64,000 nt of DNA, taken from assembly GCF_030272615.1 (NCBI RefSeq), contig NC_081414.1, positions 1,007,001 through 1,071,000 of the forward strand, written 5' to 3'. Below, piece by piece: positions 33,964 through 45,310 of the stretch. The notes below the pieces were generated by a model, which did not search any database, was not told the origin of the DNA, and saw nothing but the letters and a program-made list of their open reading frames with translations. Source of the stretch: Cryptomeria japonica (Eukaryota > Streptophyta > Pinopsida > Cupressales > Cupressaceae). Made by a program: the position numbers and the translations under genes. How positions within the stretch are numbered: position 1 is the first letter of the stretch; each line of letters begins with the position of its first letter.

Positions 33964-35803
33964 TGTTGGACATAATGGATCACTAAGAGGGGGTGAATTA
34001 GTGATTCAAACACTTCTTTCCTAATCAGGGATATATCAGTACAATATAAAACAAACAGAGTGCTGACCGGTAAACCAGACAATGCAAACTAAGTGTGTGA
34101 AAGGATTTTCTATAAAATCAATATAACACATACACAAGAATGCATCACATAACACTAGATATATGAGGAAAACCCAATGTGGGAAAAACCTCGGCGAGAA
34201 TAGCCATTGGAGATCTTATGCTCCAATCCAACCTCACAATGAAAATGATCTAATTACAATTTTAGGGCACCAACCCAAGGAGCACCAACCCCTGATTTAT
34301 GAGCACTAACTCAAAGGAGCACTAATTTATAGGCTACAACCGAAAGGAGCTACAACCCCTGCACTAAGAACCTACTTAGTGAAGACAATATGAAGATTCA
34401 AATACACAAATAAATTCCCTGTTGCAAATAAATTTTTGCAACCCTTCAATACTTTGCACTACCGGTTTCAATCTTACCAGTCCGTGAAAACTCCACACAC
34501 CTTGCAGTAATGCTTTTCTGTAGATTCTTACTTTGCTAAAACTTCTCTCCCTCTGACTGCTGGATTCAATTCACACTTGACCACACTTTTCCAGGTTCTG
34601 GCTCTGATGGTTTTGACACCTCTATGTTCTTCACTTACTCTGTTAGTTTGTCCTTTACCCTGTTTTTCTTGTTCCTTCTCACCGGTACACAAAGACTTCA
34701 GATTTTTCTTATTTTTCACTCAAACAACCTTTGCCCACTTTTTCTCCAGCATCATCCCATATCAGTCTCAGGTCAACATCTTTAAACTTGAGTCTTCCCA
34801 CCAAAAAATAATTCAAACTTAGGACGGTTAGGGTTTCCCTCCTTCGATCAAATCTATATCCAATTTGATCCAATCTGCCTTGGATCGCTCACTTGCTTTG
34901 AAGGGATAAATCATCACGTGTTTTTCATCTGTCCAAAGCATGTTTGCGAAAAGTAGCAAACCTAACCCTGTTTTCCAACCTTGAAATCTGTCGACACATT
35001 TACGATCCAGCAGTTTCTTTCTCGAGGTCAATCTGCAATCGTATTTCATGCTTGGGTCACAATCCCTCAACTGTCTGATCATTTTATGTCGTCCATTCTT
35101 CCTCAAGCTGCATCATTATGTTATCAGCCCATGATTTGCGGTTTTATCATTTAATGACCACCTAATACACAAACAACCATGTCAATGAACATTTCACTGA
35201 CCTCTGCATGTTTTCCACCTTAGCTCCTTGGGGCACACATTAACATACATTCAACTCACTGTCATAGGGTTGGTTCAAACTAGAATATCTGGCAAGTCAT
35301 TCTACCAGTACAAACCCTTACTGATATGTCCAACACACTGAACAATCACTCTTACCGGCAAGACATCCTCCTGATAATTCATCTTGCCTTCTGGTATGTC
35401 TTCATGTCATTCTTTTTGTTCTACTCACTGGGTGTTGTTGTGATTCATATAACATTCCGCCTCTTCATCACAAACAAACAACCAACCTTCATACCGGTTT
35501 ATGCCTTACCAGTTATCACTCAAGCCTGCCAACATACTCCTGCCTCTCACCGCATATCGGTCATATCATTTGTCAACTCAGAACATACTTCTCTTCCACT
35601 GTTCATGTCTTCTTTATGCCGGTTCAATCATCTTCATACCGGTTGACACTTAGTATATGATAATGCCAACAAGACCATGCCAACAACTCCTACTCACCAG
35701 TTGGCATCAATGATAGCATGTTAACTATTTTCCCATAACGGTTGACATACTTTACTGGTAACCTGCAATATCGGTTGACATTAATGACAACTCAATGCCA
35801 ACA
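33964..35803 (-). repeat. A 5' LTR (1,840 bp)
   Basis: A diverged copy of the 13783-15663 LTR, with several small indels. The terminal hairpin here reads ATCACTAA / TTAGTGAT (33979-34005), where both arms have changed against the other LTR but still pair. Confidence 0.93.
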
Positions 35804-36744
35804 TAGAGTTTGTTGCTTAGCGGATTATTTTGGTTGAGTATTTTGCTTTGCAGATCTGGGAGATATATTGTTGATATGCAATTTACCTTATTCCGGGTTT
35901 GTGGCCTCCGGTGTTAAGTTTCGTGGTAAGATCCAATGGATCAGTTTTCTGGCATAATAATGGCTATTAGCAGTGACGTGTGGAAATTTAGTATGCGGAT
36001 CTTGCGGATCAATTTTTGCAGTTTCTTGTGTGTTCAAGGTTGGTGAACCGACATGTGGGAAGCATGTGTACATTTTGTTTTGGTCTTCTTAGTTATTTTT
36101 GATCGGTTTGAGCCAACTTGGGTAACACGTTTCATGTTACATGTTATGTGGTATTTGGACCGATATGGAATTGACCTGAAATTGGTGATGCGGATATATA
36201 AGACAGATTGATTTGATCATTTTCGATATTGATGGTTATGTGGGATGTGTGAATGATCGATTGTGCGCAGTTTCACGTGTGCAAGGTGAATATTTGTGCT
36301 CTAGTATGTTTGCAGAATATCAAAACAGAGTAGAATTGCAGAGTACTCAAGCATTTGTTGATGTTGTTAAATAGCTCGAACTCTTTTATATCTCTTATAA
36401 TCATTTTGTAAGGCAGTGAGCCTTTTAGGTTGTAGCCCTTATTGTATACTTTGAGCAGTGAGCTCTAGGCAGTGTGCCTGAATGCATGTGCATTCCCCTT
36501 ATGTAATATTTTTATACTTCTAACAAAGTATATTAACATTGTGAGTTTGAGTCCCACCATTATTTTTCCCTTAATTGGGTTTCCGTGTAAAAATCTTGGT
36601 GTTATGGTGTAGGTGATCTTTACTTTATGTTTATGCACTTTCATTTCCCTCATATGCATTAAGTGGTTTAAAGAATAGATTGATAAAATTGAAAATTGCA
36701 GAACATTGATTCACCCCCCCTCTCAATGTTCCTTGATTCCAACA
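35804..36744 (+). repeat. C LTR2, remainder right of element A
   Basis: It resumes exactly where 13782 stops (LTR1 equivalent 12854-12859) and runs to CAACA. It carries the terminal hairpin GAACATTGA / TCAATGTTC (36701-36709 and 36723-36731) with a C-rich loop, 13 bases before the LTR end. Confidence 0.85.
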
Positions 36745-36749
36745 AGATT

Positions 36750-37193
36750 TGTTTTAGGATTGTTAGAGAGTGGTTTTGGAACCTAACATCACCTATAGAA
36801 AAATCCCCACTAAAATAAAGACTAATAATAGGGCCAATATGCACTTTTCTCCCATGAATCTAAATAATCCATTTTATCTCTAATAACTAAAAGGAATGGA
36901 ACAAATAATTATGTGGGAGAAATGCTAAAATGTTTAGGATCACTACAAATTTCAATAATGTATTGGCATTAAATATATAATTTGCCTTAGGAAAATCCTT
37001 ACAGAAAAAAGAAAAAAGAAAAAATAATAATACTATTCTATTATACTATATAAAATTATCATGGTATCAAGGTAACCTTTAAATCTATATGGAGCAAGAA
37101 TGGTCACATGTAAGTGTAATATAAAATCATATAACCCTTCATCCCTAGAATTCGATGTATATGCAATGAGAATTCAAGAAACCAAAAATAGAA
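36750..37193 (+). repeat. Repeat R, copy 2, right half
   Basis: It continues repeat R after the element C duplication (36745-36749) with tgttttaggattg, matching copy 1 from 11791. It ends near gaattcaagaaaccaaaaat, which copy 1 has at about 12228-12247. Confidence 0.85.
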
Positions 37194-37900
37194 TCCCAAA
37201 AGTATGGATCAATACCACGAGCCAACTTAGTCAAATTGTTCCAACCTAGACCCATGTATTAATATTGAGTAATGCATCCGCATGAATAAAATGTTTACTC
37301 TATAATAGGAATATTGATCCCTAAAACTAAAGGGGTTATTGTCAACCCAAGGACTCCAATTTGGAGCATTCACAACTTTTATAAAAGCTCTTATAATTGG
37401 CTAAAAAAAAGTCAAAGATGCCCACCTATTCCATAACTAACCTCCTCTATTAATGTTCTCTTACATCCTTCACATCATACATGCAAAGCCACAAAGTTTG
37501 TATGAAATATCATTGATTCATCCATAGGTAGTGCCCCATTCCATGAGGAACCAATTTATAACACATTCAAAGTATTATTTTGTGCATAAGTAAATTTTAA
37601 CTTGAAGCCTGATATATCCTAGTTCCATATATATATATATACACACACACTCCCATGCCTTGAGCTTGACCATGGGTATGGATCTATCTTTCAGATAGGA
37701 TCTTCTTCTAACTTTTTCAATCTAATTCAAATATGATTTTCCACTTTTCCCTACAACATCATTTAAAATTATATGAATTGCATGCTAAATACTTAGAATA
37801 GAGAACTAAGGATCTTATATTTAAAGGCAAGGCCTAGTTCAATAGCTCATAATTATATTATATCATCAAAACTCATTTGCATCACACTATGTAGAGATCT

Positions 37901-37960
37901 ACAACTTGTATTAGTGCTCCATCAATAAATACAACTTGTATTAGTGCTCCATCAATAAAT
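37901..37960. repeat. 30-bp tandem duplication
   Basis: Two exact, adjacent copies of a 30-bp unit beginning acaacttgtattagtgctcc. Confidence 0.95.
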
Positions 37961-39605
37961 ACTACCCAATTAACTTACAATTGAGGCACCTTGCATTTCT
38001 ACTTTGCATGCATTTGAACAAGTTCATCGTCAATTCATACTGATTAGTTGTCAAGATACTTTTCACATTTTCCTTTTGCACGCTAGAAGTCTCCCTATGT
38101 CTCCCTAAATTACTTCTCAACATTATCCTTCTTCAACTATACAAGCACACAAATATGAAAGAATAAAAACAAAAAAACATAAATACGCCACAAAAAATAA
38201 TTTACGACCACAACTTAATCCAAAAGTAAAACACACCTTCTACACAAATATGTAAAAATTGATTAAACCCTAAAATAATAGGATCTCCACATTCCCTAGT
38301 ACAAAGAAAGTTAAACTTTATCTTGAGTGAGAATTACTAGAAATCAAATCATTTAGAGTCTTGTTCGGCATCTCTCATTCTACGATGATATGCATATGGC
38401 AGACACCCACGAGGATGAATGTACCACTAAATATTTTGAAAAGACTGGAGAAGATTCATAGCCTCATTGTTTGGGATTTTAACTTGTACTTGAAATTTGA
38501 ATGTATAATTGAGATGTGGAAAATTTAACGAATATCAAGTCTAGCATGTAATTTTGAATGTACTTCTGTCTAATCGAAAGTGCACTCTTAGGTATTGGGA
38601 TTCCCACTAACTTTGTATGGAAGGAAGGCTTCCTTCTCAGATTGGAAATCCAAAATTAAATTGAGTGCAAGCTGATAAGATCATAATGAACTGGGCGGTG
38701 CTCTATCTTTTTCTTTTTAATCATATATTAAGACAAGAATTTTTCAAACATTTTCTTCCCCTCTCTCTAAATCGGGAGAAAACGAAAATTTCTCTTACAG
38801 TTAAGAAGCGTTTCAGCTTTTTGGGCCTGTGGGGAAGATTTATAACTTGTACAGAAGTTTTTTAAATTGGAAGATTATTAATTAAAGCGTCAGGCTGCTC
38901 ATTATTATATAATATTTTAATGTGATATAAATTTAAAAATATTTAAAAAATTGAAAGAATGTATTATTTTTAAATTGCAAACTTGAACATTTTTCATCTT
39001 ATATTTAGTTCTTAACTTTATGAGTTTTTGTAATTAAGATATTAAAATTTTGAACAAAATTATGATCAAAATAATAAATAATTAGTTATTCATATGAAGG
39101 ATTTTGCTTATTTTTATATTTTAGTGATATTATAAAGTAATTCTATAGGCCTATTGTCTTTCTATATACAAGTTTCAAATTTTAGCCATAGAGATAACAC
39201 TCACATAAGATGACAAGTGTAAAAGAGATATCAATGACTTGGATGACATTAACAAGAGTATTATATAGTTCATAAGGGTTTAGTCAAAGACCATTTTTTT
39301 TTATGTATTTTCCCGAGTAGTCTTCATTTTCTTATACTAGATTTGCTAACTGAAAATATCCTCCGATTAATTTGTTTCATTTAACTTTATTTTTCCATAT
39401 TGCTTTACCATACATTTGTTTAATTTTATTAAGAAAAGGCTAAACATTAAAAACCCTAGAAATGAAAGAATCCTAGAAAGGAATACCCTAAATTTGTTCA
39501 TGAATAATAGCATAAGTACATAAAATCATAATTAATTTGAAGGTTATCTATGATCCTATGCATTCCTTCAAGTAAATATGACAATCCACCTTGCATGCTA
39601 AGCAA

Positions 39606-39730
39606 TTTTTTAGTGATGTGTCTTTATTGATATAAATACCCTTTTAAATGATCTTAAGATAACTAATATTTTTTAGTGATGTGTCTTTATTGATATAAAT
39701 ACCCTTTAAATGATCTTAAGATAACTAATA
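39606..39730. repeat. ~63-bp tandem duplication
   Basis: Two near-identical adjacent units (39606-39668 and 39669-39730) beginning tttttagtgatgtgtcttta and differing by one T. This is a recent duplication. Confidence 0.95.
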
Positions 39731-39929
39731 TTTAAAAAATAATGCATAGCATAAAGTATATATATATACAAAGTTACAACCCTTTAGAATTTGTGATAGT
39801 CTATCAACATTGATGTAGTCTAGACTAGGGGTTTTAACTAAGAAGTACTTAATCTAGCAACCCATGCTTGCAACACACTCATTTGTAACAATGAAAGATA
39901 AAACTTGGAAATCTATACTAAACTTTATT

Positions 39930-40980
39930 AAACACAAAATCTTCCAAGAAGGAATAGATTCAAATTCCAATTCCTAGTCCCTTCCATTTTTATATGATTT
40001 GTCTTTAAAGACATCCTAATTTCAAATATGAGTTCAAATATTGGTGGCGTATTCATATTGATGGGATTGCCATTTTGAGAGTGGCAAATAAACTTGCCTT
40101 TGTTGAATCCAATGTTGAAAAATGGAATAAATCTTCCTTTGGCCACATCTTTAGGAAAAAGGAATATATCAAAATAAATTAGATGATATTTAGAAGGCTA
40201 TTTAGATCAATAGTATGAATGATTTGATTCAAATGTAGGAGAATGATCTCCTTTCTCGCCTCCATATTATTATTGCCAAAGGAGTTTTTTGAAAACAACA
40301 GTCCAATACAAAGTTATTCTATTGGAATTCGCAAAGATGATAGTAGGAGAATCTTCTTAAAGAGATAAATTCTACTTTTATTGTGTTAATTCCTAAATTT
40401 ATTGACCTGCTACTTATTTTGTTGATTTTAGGCCTATTAGCTTATGTAATTCTATATATAAAATCTTTTCTAAAGTGTTGGTGAGATAGCTTCAGACTTT
40501 CCTTCTAGACATTATATCCATTCAACAAAGAAGGTTTGCAACTATGTGTAGGATCCTAGATCCTATTCTTTTGATGCATGAAAATGTTCGCTCGCTTTCT
40601 ATAAATAAGAAGGCTAGCTTTAGCTAAAGTTGGATTTGTTGAAGGCTTATGACTAGGTAAATTGGAGTTTTTTTCTGAAAAGTATTGTCTTCTTTTGGTT
40701 TCAATAGTATATTTATTAATTTTGTAATGAAGTGCATCTTGACTCCTAATTTTTTTGTTATTTTGTTATTATCAATAGATTCTCTTTTGGTTTTTCTAAG
40801 AGCTCTAAAGGTTTAAGGCAAGGGGATCCAATATTGCCTTTCCTCTTTGTAATTATGGTAGAGGCCTTGGGTATATCTTTGTAAAATGCCATTGATGATG
40901 GTTTCTTGAAAGGTCTTCTTCCTTCCTCAAAAAGTCATGCTTTCTTCCATCAACAGTTTGTTGGTGACACCCTTATTATG
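39930..40980 (+). pseudogene. L1-like LINE ORF2 fragment, left half
   Basis: Plus-strand non-LTR reverse transcriptase with many stops. Readable parts include HPNFKYEF and WW (linker after the endonuclease), VEKWNKSSFGHIF, then the RT core with FRPISLCNSIYKI, LKLDLLKAYD, GLRQGDPILPFLFVIMVEALG and FVGDTLIM (the usual F-A-D-D box reads F-V-G-D). It breaks off at 40980 where Ty3/gypsy element E is inserted and resumes at 47215. The enzyme family copies RNA at nicked target DNA; this copy is dead. Confidence 0.85.
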
Positions 40981-41762
40981 TGAAGCAGTCACCAGTGAGG
41001 AGGGACCTCAAAGAGATCAATCCGGACCAGTCAACAAGAGTAAACACAACAAAAACACAAAGATATGATGGAGGCAATGCATAATAGATTGGTTTATTGC
41101 ATGAAATTTGATTACATCCAATCAGTAACAATTGGGTTACAATATACCGGCTCACATGCTTGGTAGAATAGGTCACAACCAGGACCTTAAATATTATAAT
41201 CTATATTCTACGCATAGTCTAGCTACCTAATTCTCTAATTGATTCTCATTGATTCCATTCTAATGTGTAATTACAAATATATATTGATCCAAAGGATCTA
41301 GTCAGCCCAAAGAGGATCAAAACTTGAAGAACAAGACCTAACGTGCAAAAATAAACAAGGTCATCCTCTGCCAAGAGATTCCTTCAAAAAATATTAAGGA
41401 TGAAATGTAGATTGCGAGAAAAGGTCAACCACACACCAAGGAACATCAGAATCAATGCCCAAGGCTTTGCAAGCTTTGGAAGGGGTTCCGATAGATCACC
41501 AAAATAGGTCAAGGCAACCAGTAATAGGAAACTATCATGGAAACCAGTAGCGATATATTGCTAGACAATGATCCAAAAGTGATGCGGTTTGGAAGCAAGA
41601 AAGATGATCAAGTCTTCAAGTAGAATTCAATTCCACAGGATCCAGTGAGCCAAAATTGGGACACACAGAAAGGAAACTGAAACTGCAAACAGAAAACAAA
41701 CAAAAAGAAAAATGTTTTTGGTTGATGCAAGATTGTTGTGAACTGGGGATGCTCCTGCATCA
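40981..41762 (-). repeat. E 3' LTR (782 bp)
   Basis: Sense TGATGCAGGAG ... TTCA. It matches 46412-47209 with substitutions and small indels. Confidence 0.92.
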
Positions 41763-41793
41763 GACATCCAAGGTTATTGAAAAAGTGAGCCTC

Positions 41794-42294
41794 TCACTTT
41801 GCTGGGGTCAGAGGGAAACCAAGGCGGTCTACCCCTTCTTGAGAAATCCAAGATGAATCTTCAACTGGTCTGTCCTTCCACTTCACTAGATATTCCTTAT
41901 ACTCACTTCTCTAGGTACTATGCCAAATCCTACTATCCAAAATCTCTTCAATTTGATCTGGTTCCTTCCATGGTAACTCTTTCTCCAAGTCTGCAATACT
42001 GTCCTCACTGAATTTTGGTTCATGGTACTCATGAAGATCGAAAATGTTGAATATAGGTGAAATACTCAGACTATATGGTAACTCCACTTCATATGCATTT
42101 CCAGTATTGAACTTCTTCAAAATCTTGTAAGGTCCAAACTTCTTCATCTGCAACTTATTGTAAGTTCCAACCGATAATATCTCTTTTCTTAGATATACCA
42201 TCACTTCATCACCAACTTCAAATTTCTTATGTCTCCTCTTCTCATTTGCCTTCTCCTTATACTTGTTTTTCATGTCTTCCAAATGCTACTTAAC
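41794..42294 (-). pseudogene. E integrase C-terminus and chromodomain
   Basis: Frame 41911-42282 has [27 protein letters not shown] and [12 protein letters not shown] (the GPY/F module), then [12 protein letters not shown] chromodomain-type segment VKWKDRPVEDSSWIS and a stop follow at 41794-41796, in a shifted frame. Chromodomains of this type steer integration to heterochromatin in other chromoviruses. A frameshift separates the two halves. The stop lies 32 bp from the LTR. Confidence 0.82.
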
Positions 42295-43335
42295 CTAAAT
42301 GTGTAATGCTGCCATGTGATATGCAAAGTCTTGTTCTTCTGAACTCCTCTGGTCTTCACTACTAATGTCTCTCAATTCTGATATCCCTTTAGGATGCACT
42401 CTGATAACAATCTCAAAAGGTGTTCTTCTGGTACTTCTATTCACTGAATTGTTGTAGGCAAGCTCTGCTTGTGCAAAGATTAAATCCCAACTTTCGGTTT
42501 TATCTCCCACTAAACATCTCAACAAATTTCCCAAACTCCGGTTAACAACTTCTGTCTGTCCATCAGTCTGTGGATGAAAAGTAGAACTGAACTTCAAATA
42601 TGTCTTCATCTTCTTCCAAAGCATTCTCCAAAAATAGCCAACAAACTTAGTAACTATGTCTGAAACTATGCTCCTAGGTAATCCATGCAATCTCACCACT
42701 TCTTTGAAAAATAGGTCTGCTACATGCAATGCATCTGATGTCTTCTTACAAGGTATGAAATGAGTCATCTTCGAGAATCTATCCACTACCATAAATATAG
42801 AATCATTCCCTCTCGATGTCTTAGGCAACCCAAGTACAAAATCCATGCTTATATCCTTCCAAGGTCTTACCGGTACTATCAAAGGTTTATACAATCCCAC
42901 ATTCTGACTACTACCTCTTGCAACTTGACAAACTCTACAACTTTTCACATATCTTTTAACATCCTTATGAATCTGGGGCCAAAAGTACTACTCACTCACC
43001 AATGCCACTATTTTGTCAATGCCAAAATGTCCAACTAAACCTCCACTATGTTTCTCCTTTATCAAATTGTCTCTCATAGAACTCTTAGGTGTGCAGAATT
43101 GAACTCCTTTGAATAACATCCCATCTTGAATGAAATAATCCAGCCATTTACTTTTGTCTACTATAACCGGTTCTCGACATGCTTTCCAAGGTCCTGGAAA
43201 ATCTAGGTCTTCATCATACAAGGTCTTCAAATCTTCAAATCCTAATATTGTCACTCTCATCTCTGTTAGCAAATTTCTTCTCCTACTCAATGCATCAACA
43301 ACTTTGTTAGATTTCCCACTTCTATGCTTCAACAC
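42295..43335 (-). pseudogene. E integrase
   Basis: Two frames. 42988-43335 has the HHCC zinc-binding start (HSGGLVGHFGIDK). 42295-42948 has CRVCQ, then the catalytic core: RPWKDISMDFVLGLP (first Asp), VVDRFSKMTHFIPC, LPRSIVSDIVTKF (second Asp region; the usual SDRD reads SDIV), and FHPQTDGQTEVVNRSL with the catalytic Glu. A stop lies between the frames near 42985. It would insert element DNA in the chromosome. Confidence 0.9.
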
Positions 43336-43671
43336 AAACGTGTAACTCTACAAGAATTCTACCCATCTCATATGTCTCTAATTCAACTTACTCTGACTGT
43401 TCAAATACTGCAAAGCTTGACTATCTATATACAACACAAACTCCTTAGGCTACAAGTAATGTCTCCACTTCTTCAAGGCTTGAACTATGGCAGAAAATTC
43501 TTGATCATACATTGAATATCTCCTTTGGGCATCATTTAATTTCTCACTGAAATAGGATACTTCTCTTCCTTCTTGACTCAAGACTGCTCCTATTTCTGTT
43601 CCACTTGCATCACAATCCACTTGAAATAATTTATTGAAATTTGGTAAAGCTAACATAGGTTGCTCAGTCAC
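43336..43671 (-). pseudogene. E RNase H
   Basis: Frame 43450-43671: [49 protein letters not shown] and WRHYL, the Ty3-type RNase H signature. A stop near 43448 and decay after it affect the C-terminal part, although LDFPGPW-like tether sequence is present in the next frame. Confidence 0.85.
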
Positions 43672-44816
43672 TTTCTACTTCACCAGTTCAAAATTTTTGT
43701 TTTCTTCGGTGGTCCACTTGAATTTCTTTTGATCTCCTCTCATGGTCTCAGTCATAGGGTTACAACTTGAACTGAAATTTCTGATAAGCTTTAGGTAAAA
43801 ACTAACCAATCCATGAAATGATCTTACCTCTCCAATGCTTTCCGGTGTAGGCCACTCAACAATTGCTTTCACATTCTCAGGGTCCATCTTTAAACCATCC
43901 TTAGATATCACAAATCCCAAATAGACTAACTCATCCTTCATGAAAGTACACTTCTTGATATTGATCAATAACTTCTCTCTCAACCTTCGGAAAACTTGTC
44001 TTAACTACCACAAATTCTCCTCTTTTGTCTTACTGAAAATCAAAATATCATCCAAATACACAATAACAAACTTACCCAATAATTTCTTCAATACCTCATT
44101 CATCAGCCTCATGAAAGTACTCAATGCATTATTCAATCCAAAAGGCATCACCAACCATTCATACATTCCTTCATTTGTCTTAAATGTTGCCTTCCACTCA
44201 TCACCTTCTCTGATCTTGATCTGATGATATCCACTCTTCAAATCTATCTTTGTAAAGTACTTTGGTCCACTCAAATAGTCCATTATGTCATCCATCCTAA
44301 GCAAAGGAAACCAGTATTCATTGTGATCTTGTTTATTGCTCTTGAAGCGGTACACATCCTCCATTCTCCATTATTATTAGGTGCTAATACTGTTGATACT
44401 GCACAAGGGCTCAGACTCTCCCTGATCAAACCTTTCTTCAACAACTCCTACACTTGTCTATTCAGTTCTTCATTCTCTGGTGGTGTCAACCGATGTGCAG
44501 CTTTGCTAGGCAAACTAGCTCCAAGAACCAAGTCCATGCAATGACTAATAATTCTCATAGGTTGCAATCCATCAGGTACATTATCTGAAATGATGTCCTC
44601 ATATTCTGTTAGCAAATCTCTTATCTCTTCTGGGCATTCTCCTTTTGGTTTCGGTCTCTCAGTCTTCTTAAGAATTAAGGAAAAACACACATTCTCATGT
44701 CTCGGTCCATCCAGGAATTTCCTTCCATCTAATAAATAGATTCTAGAATTCGTACAAAATTCATTCTTCAAAGGTTCCTCCAAAAGTAACAAGGTTTTCT
44801 TCATCCCATTGACCAT
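43672..44816 (-). pseudogene. E reverse transcriptase
   Basis: Three frames in series. 44448-44816 has the N-terminal region (RLTPPENEELNRQV at its end). 44005-44364 has [45 protein letters not shown] and the catalytic YLDD at 44047-44058. 43675-43983 has INIKKCTFMKDELVYLGF and the RSFHGLVSFY thumb/connection. Stops at the frame junctions inactivate it. Confidence 0.9.
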
Positions 44817-44819
44817 AAT

Positions 44820-45310
44820 AGTGTATGTATTCTATCTCCCATCATGTACTACCAAAGTCTACCCAACAAAAGATGACAAATATCCATAAGCATAATATCA
44901 CACAGGACTTCATCATGATAATTCCTAATTTTTAATTTCATGAAACATTGTTCACTTACTAACAACTTATGTTCGTCCTGAATCCATGCTATCTGATAAG
45001 GCTTAGGGTGTTTCAATCTCTCCAATTTCAACTTATTCACCATCTCTTCTAAAAAATGATTATCTGAACTGCCATTATCAATAACAACTTTACACCACTT
45101 AACGAATACCTTACATCTGGTCTTGAACAGATTCTTCCTCTGCAAGCGCTCTTCATCTCCTCCTATATGACACAAATCTCTCCTCATCATCAATAGTTCT
45201 CCATCTTCTAGTTTATTGTCTGATCTGGTGGGGTTTTCTTCCACCAATGATGCTCTTCTGATAGTTTCTATCTTCTTACATTTGAATGCACGTTGTCCTT
45301 CTCCTTCACA
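44820..45310 (-). pseudogene. E aspartic protease
   Basis: Frame 44849-45247 carries VVIDNGSSDNHFLEEMVNKL with D-N-G at the place of D-S/T-G, and ends CDIMLMDICHLLLGRLW, the C-terminal LLLGRPW motif with R-L-W. Upstream a broken CCHC-like knuckle is visible near 45270-45315 (CEGEGQRAFKC). Confidence 0.8.

Larger units (their letters stand above)
13783..35803 (-). mobile_element. Element A: Ty1/copia retrotransposon, itself invaded twice
   Basis: Both LTRs are present (13783-15663 and 33964-35803; TGTTGG... to ...CTAACA/CCAACA on the sense strand). A PBS complementary to initiator tRNA-Met (33949-33961) and a polypurine tract AAAGGGGGAGAT (15664-15675) fix the orientation as minus. It is inserted in the LTR2 of C, with degraded flanks tacaa (13778-13782) and tagag (35804-35808); the uninterrupted LTR1 has taaag. 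Gag, protease, integrase, RT and RNase H follow in copia order but are broken. B (18846-28804) lies in the protease and D2 (30407-33177) lies in gag. Without its inserts A would be about 9.3 kb. Confidence 0.93.
12690..36744 (+). mobile_element. Element C: LTR-LTR remnant holding the nested stack
   Basis: It lies between AGCTT (12685-12689) and AGATT (36745-36749), a 4-of-5 target-site duplication, inside repeat R copy 2. Removing it rejoins R with the same spacing as copy 1. C begins TGTTG and ends CAACA. Only LTR sequence of C survives: LTR1 12690-13732, then LTR2 from 13733, interrupted by element A and completed at 35804-36744. Internal region, polypurine tract and primer site are gone, so a deletion joined the two LTRs. 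Its class cannot be read directly; LTR shape and terminal hairpin resemble the copia elements A and B. Confidence 0.85.
37194..39929. other. Noncoding AT-rich DNA
   Basis: No gene or element domain is recognised. It contains two short tandem duplications (37901-37960 and 39606-39730) and a TA/CA microsatellite at about 37627-37650. Confidence 0.5.
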
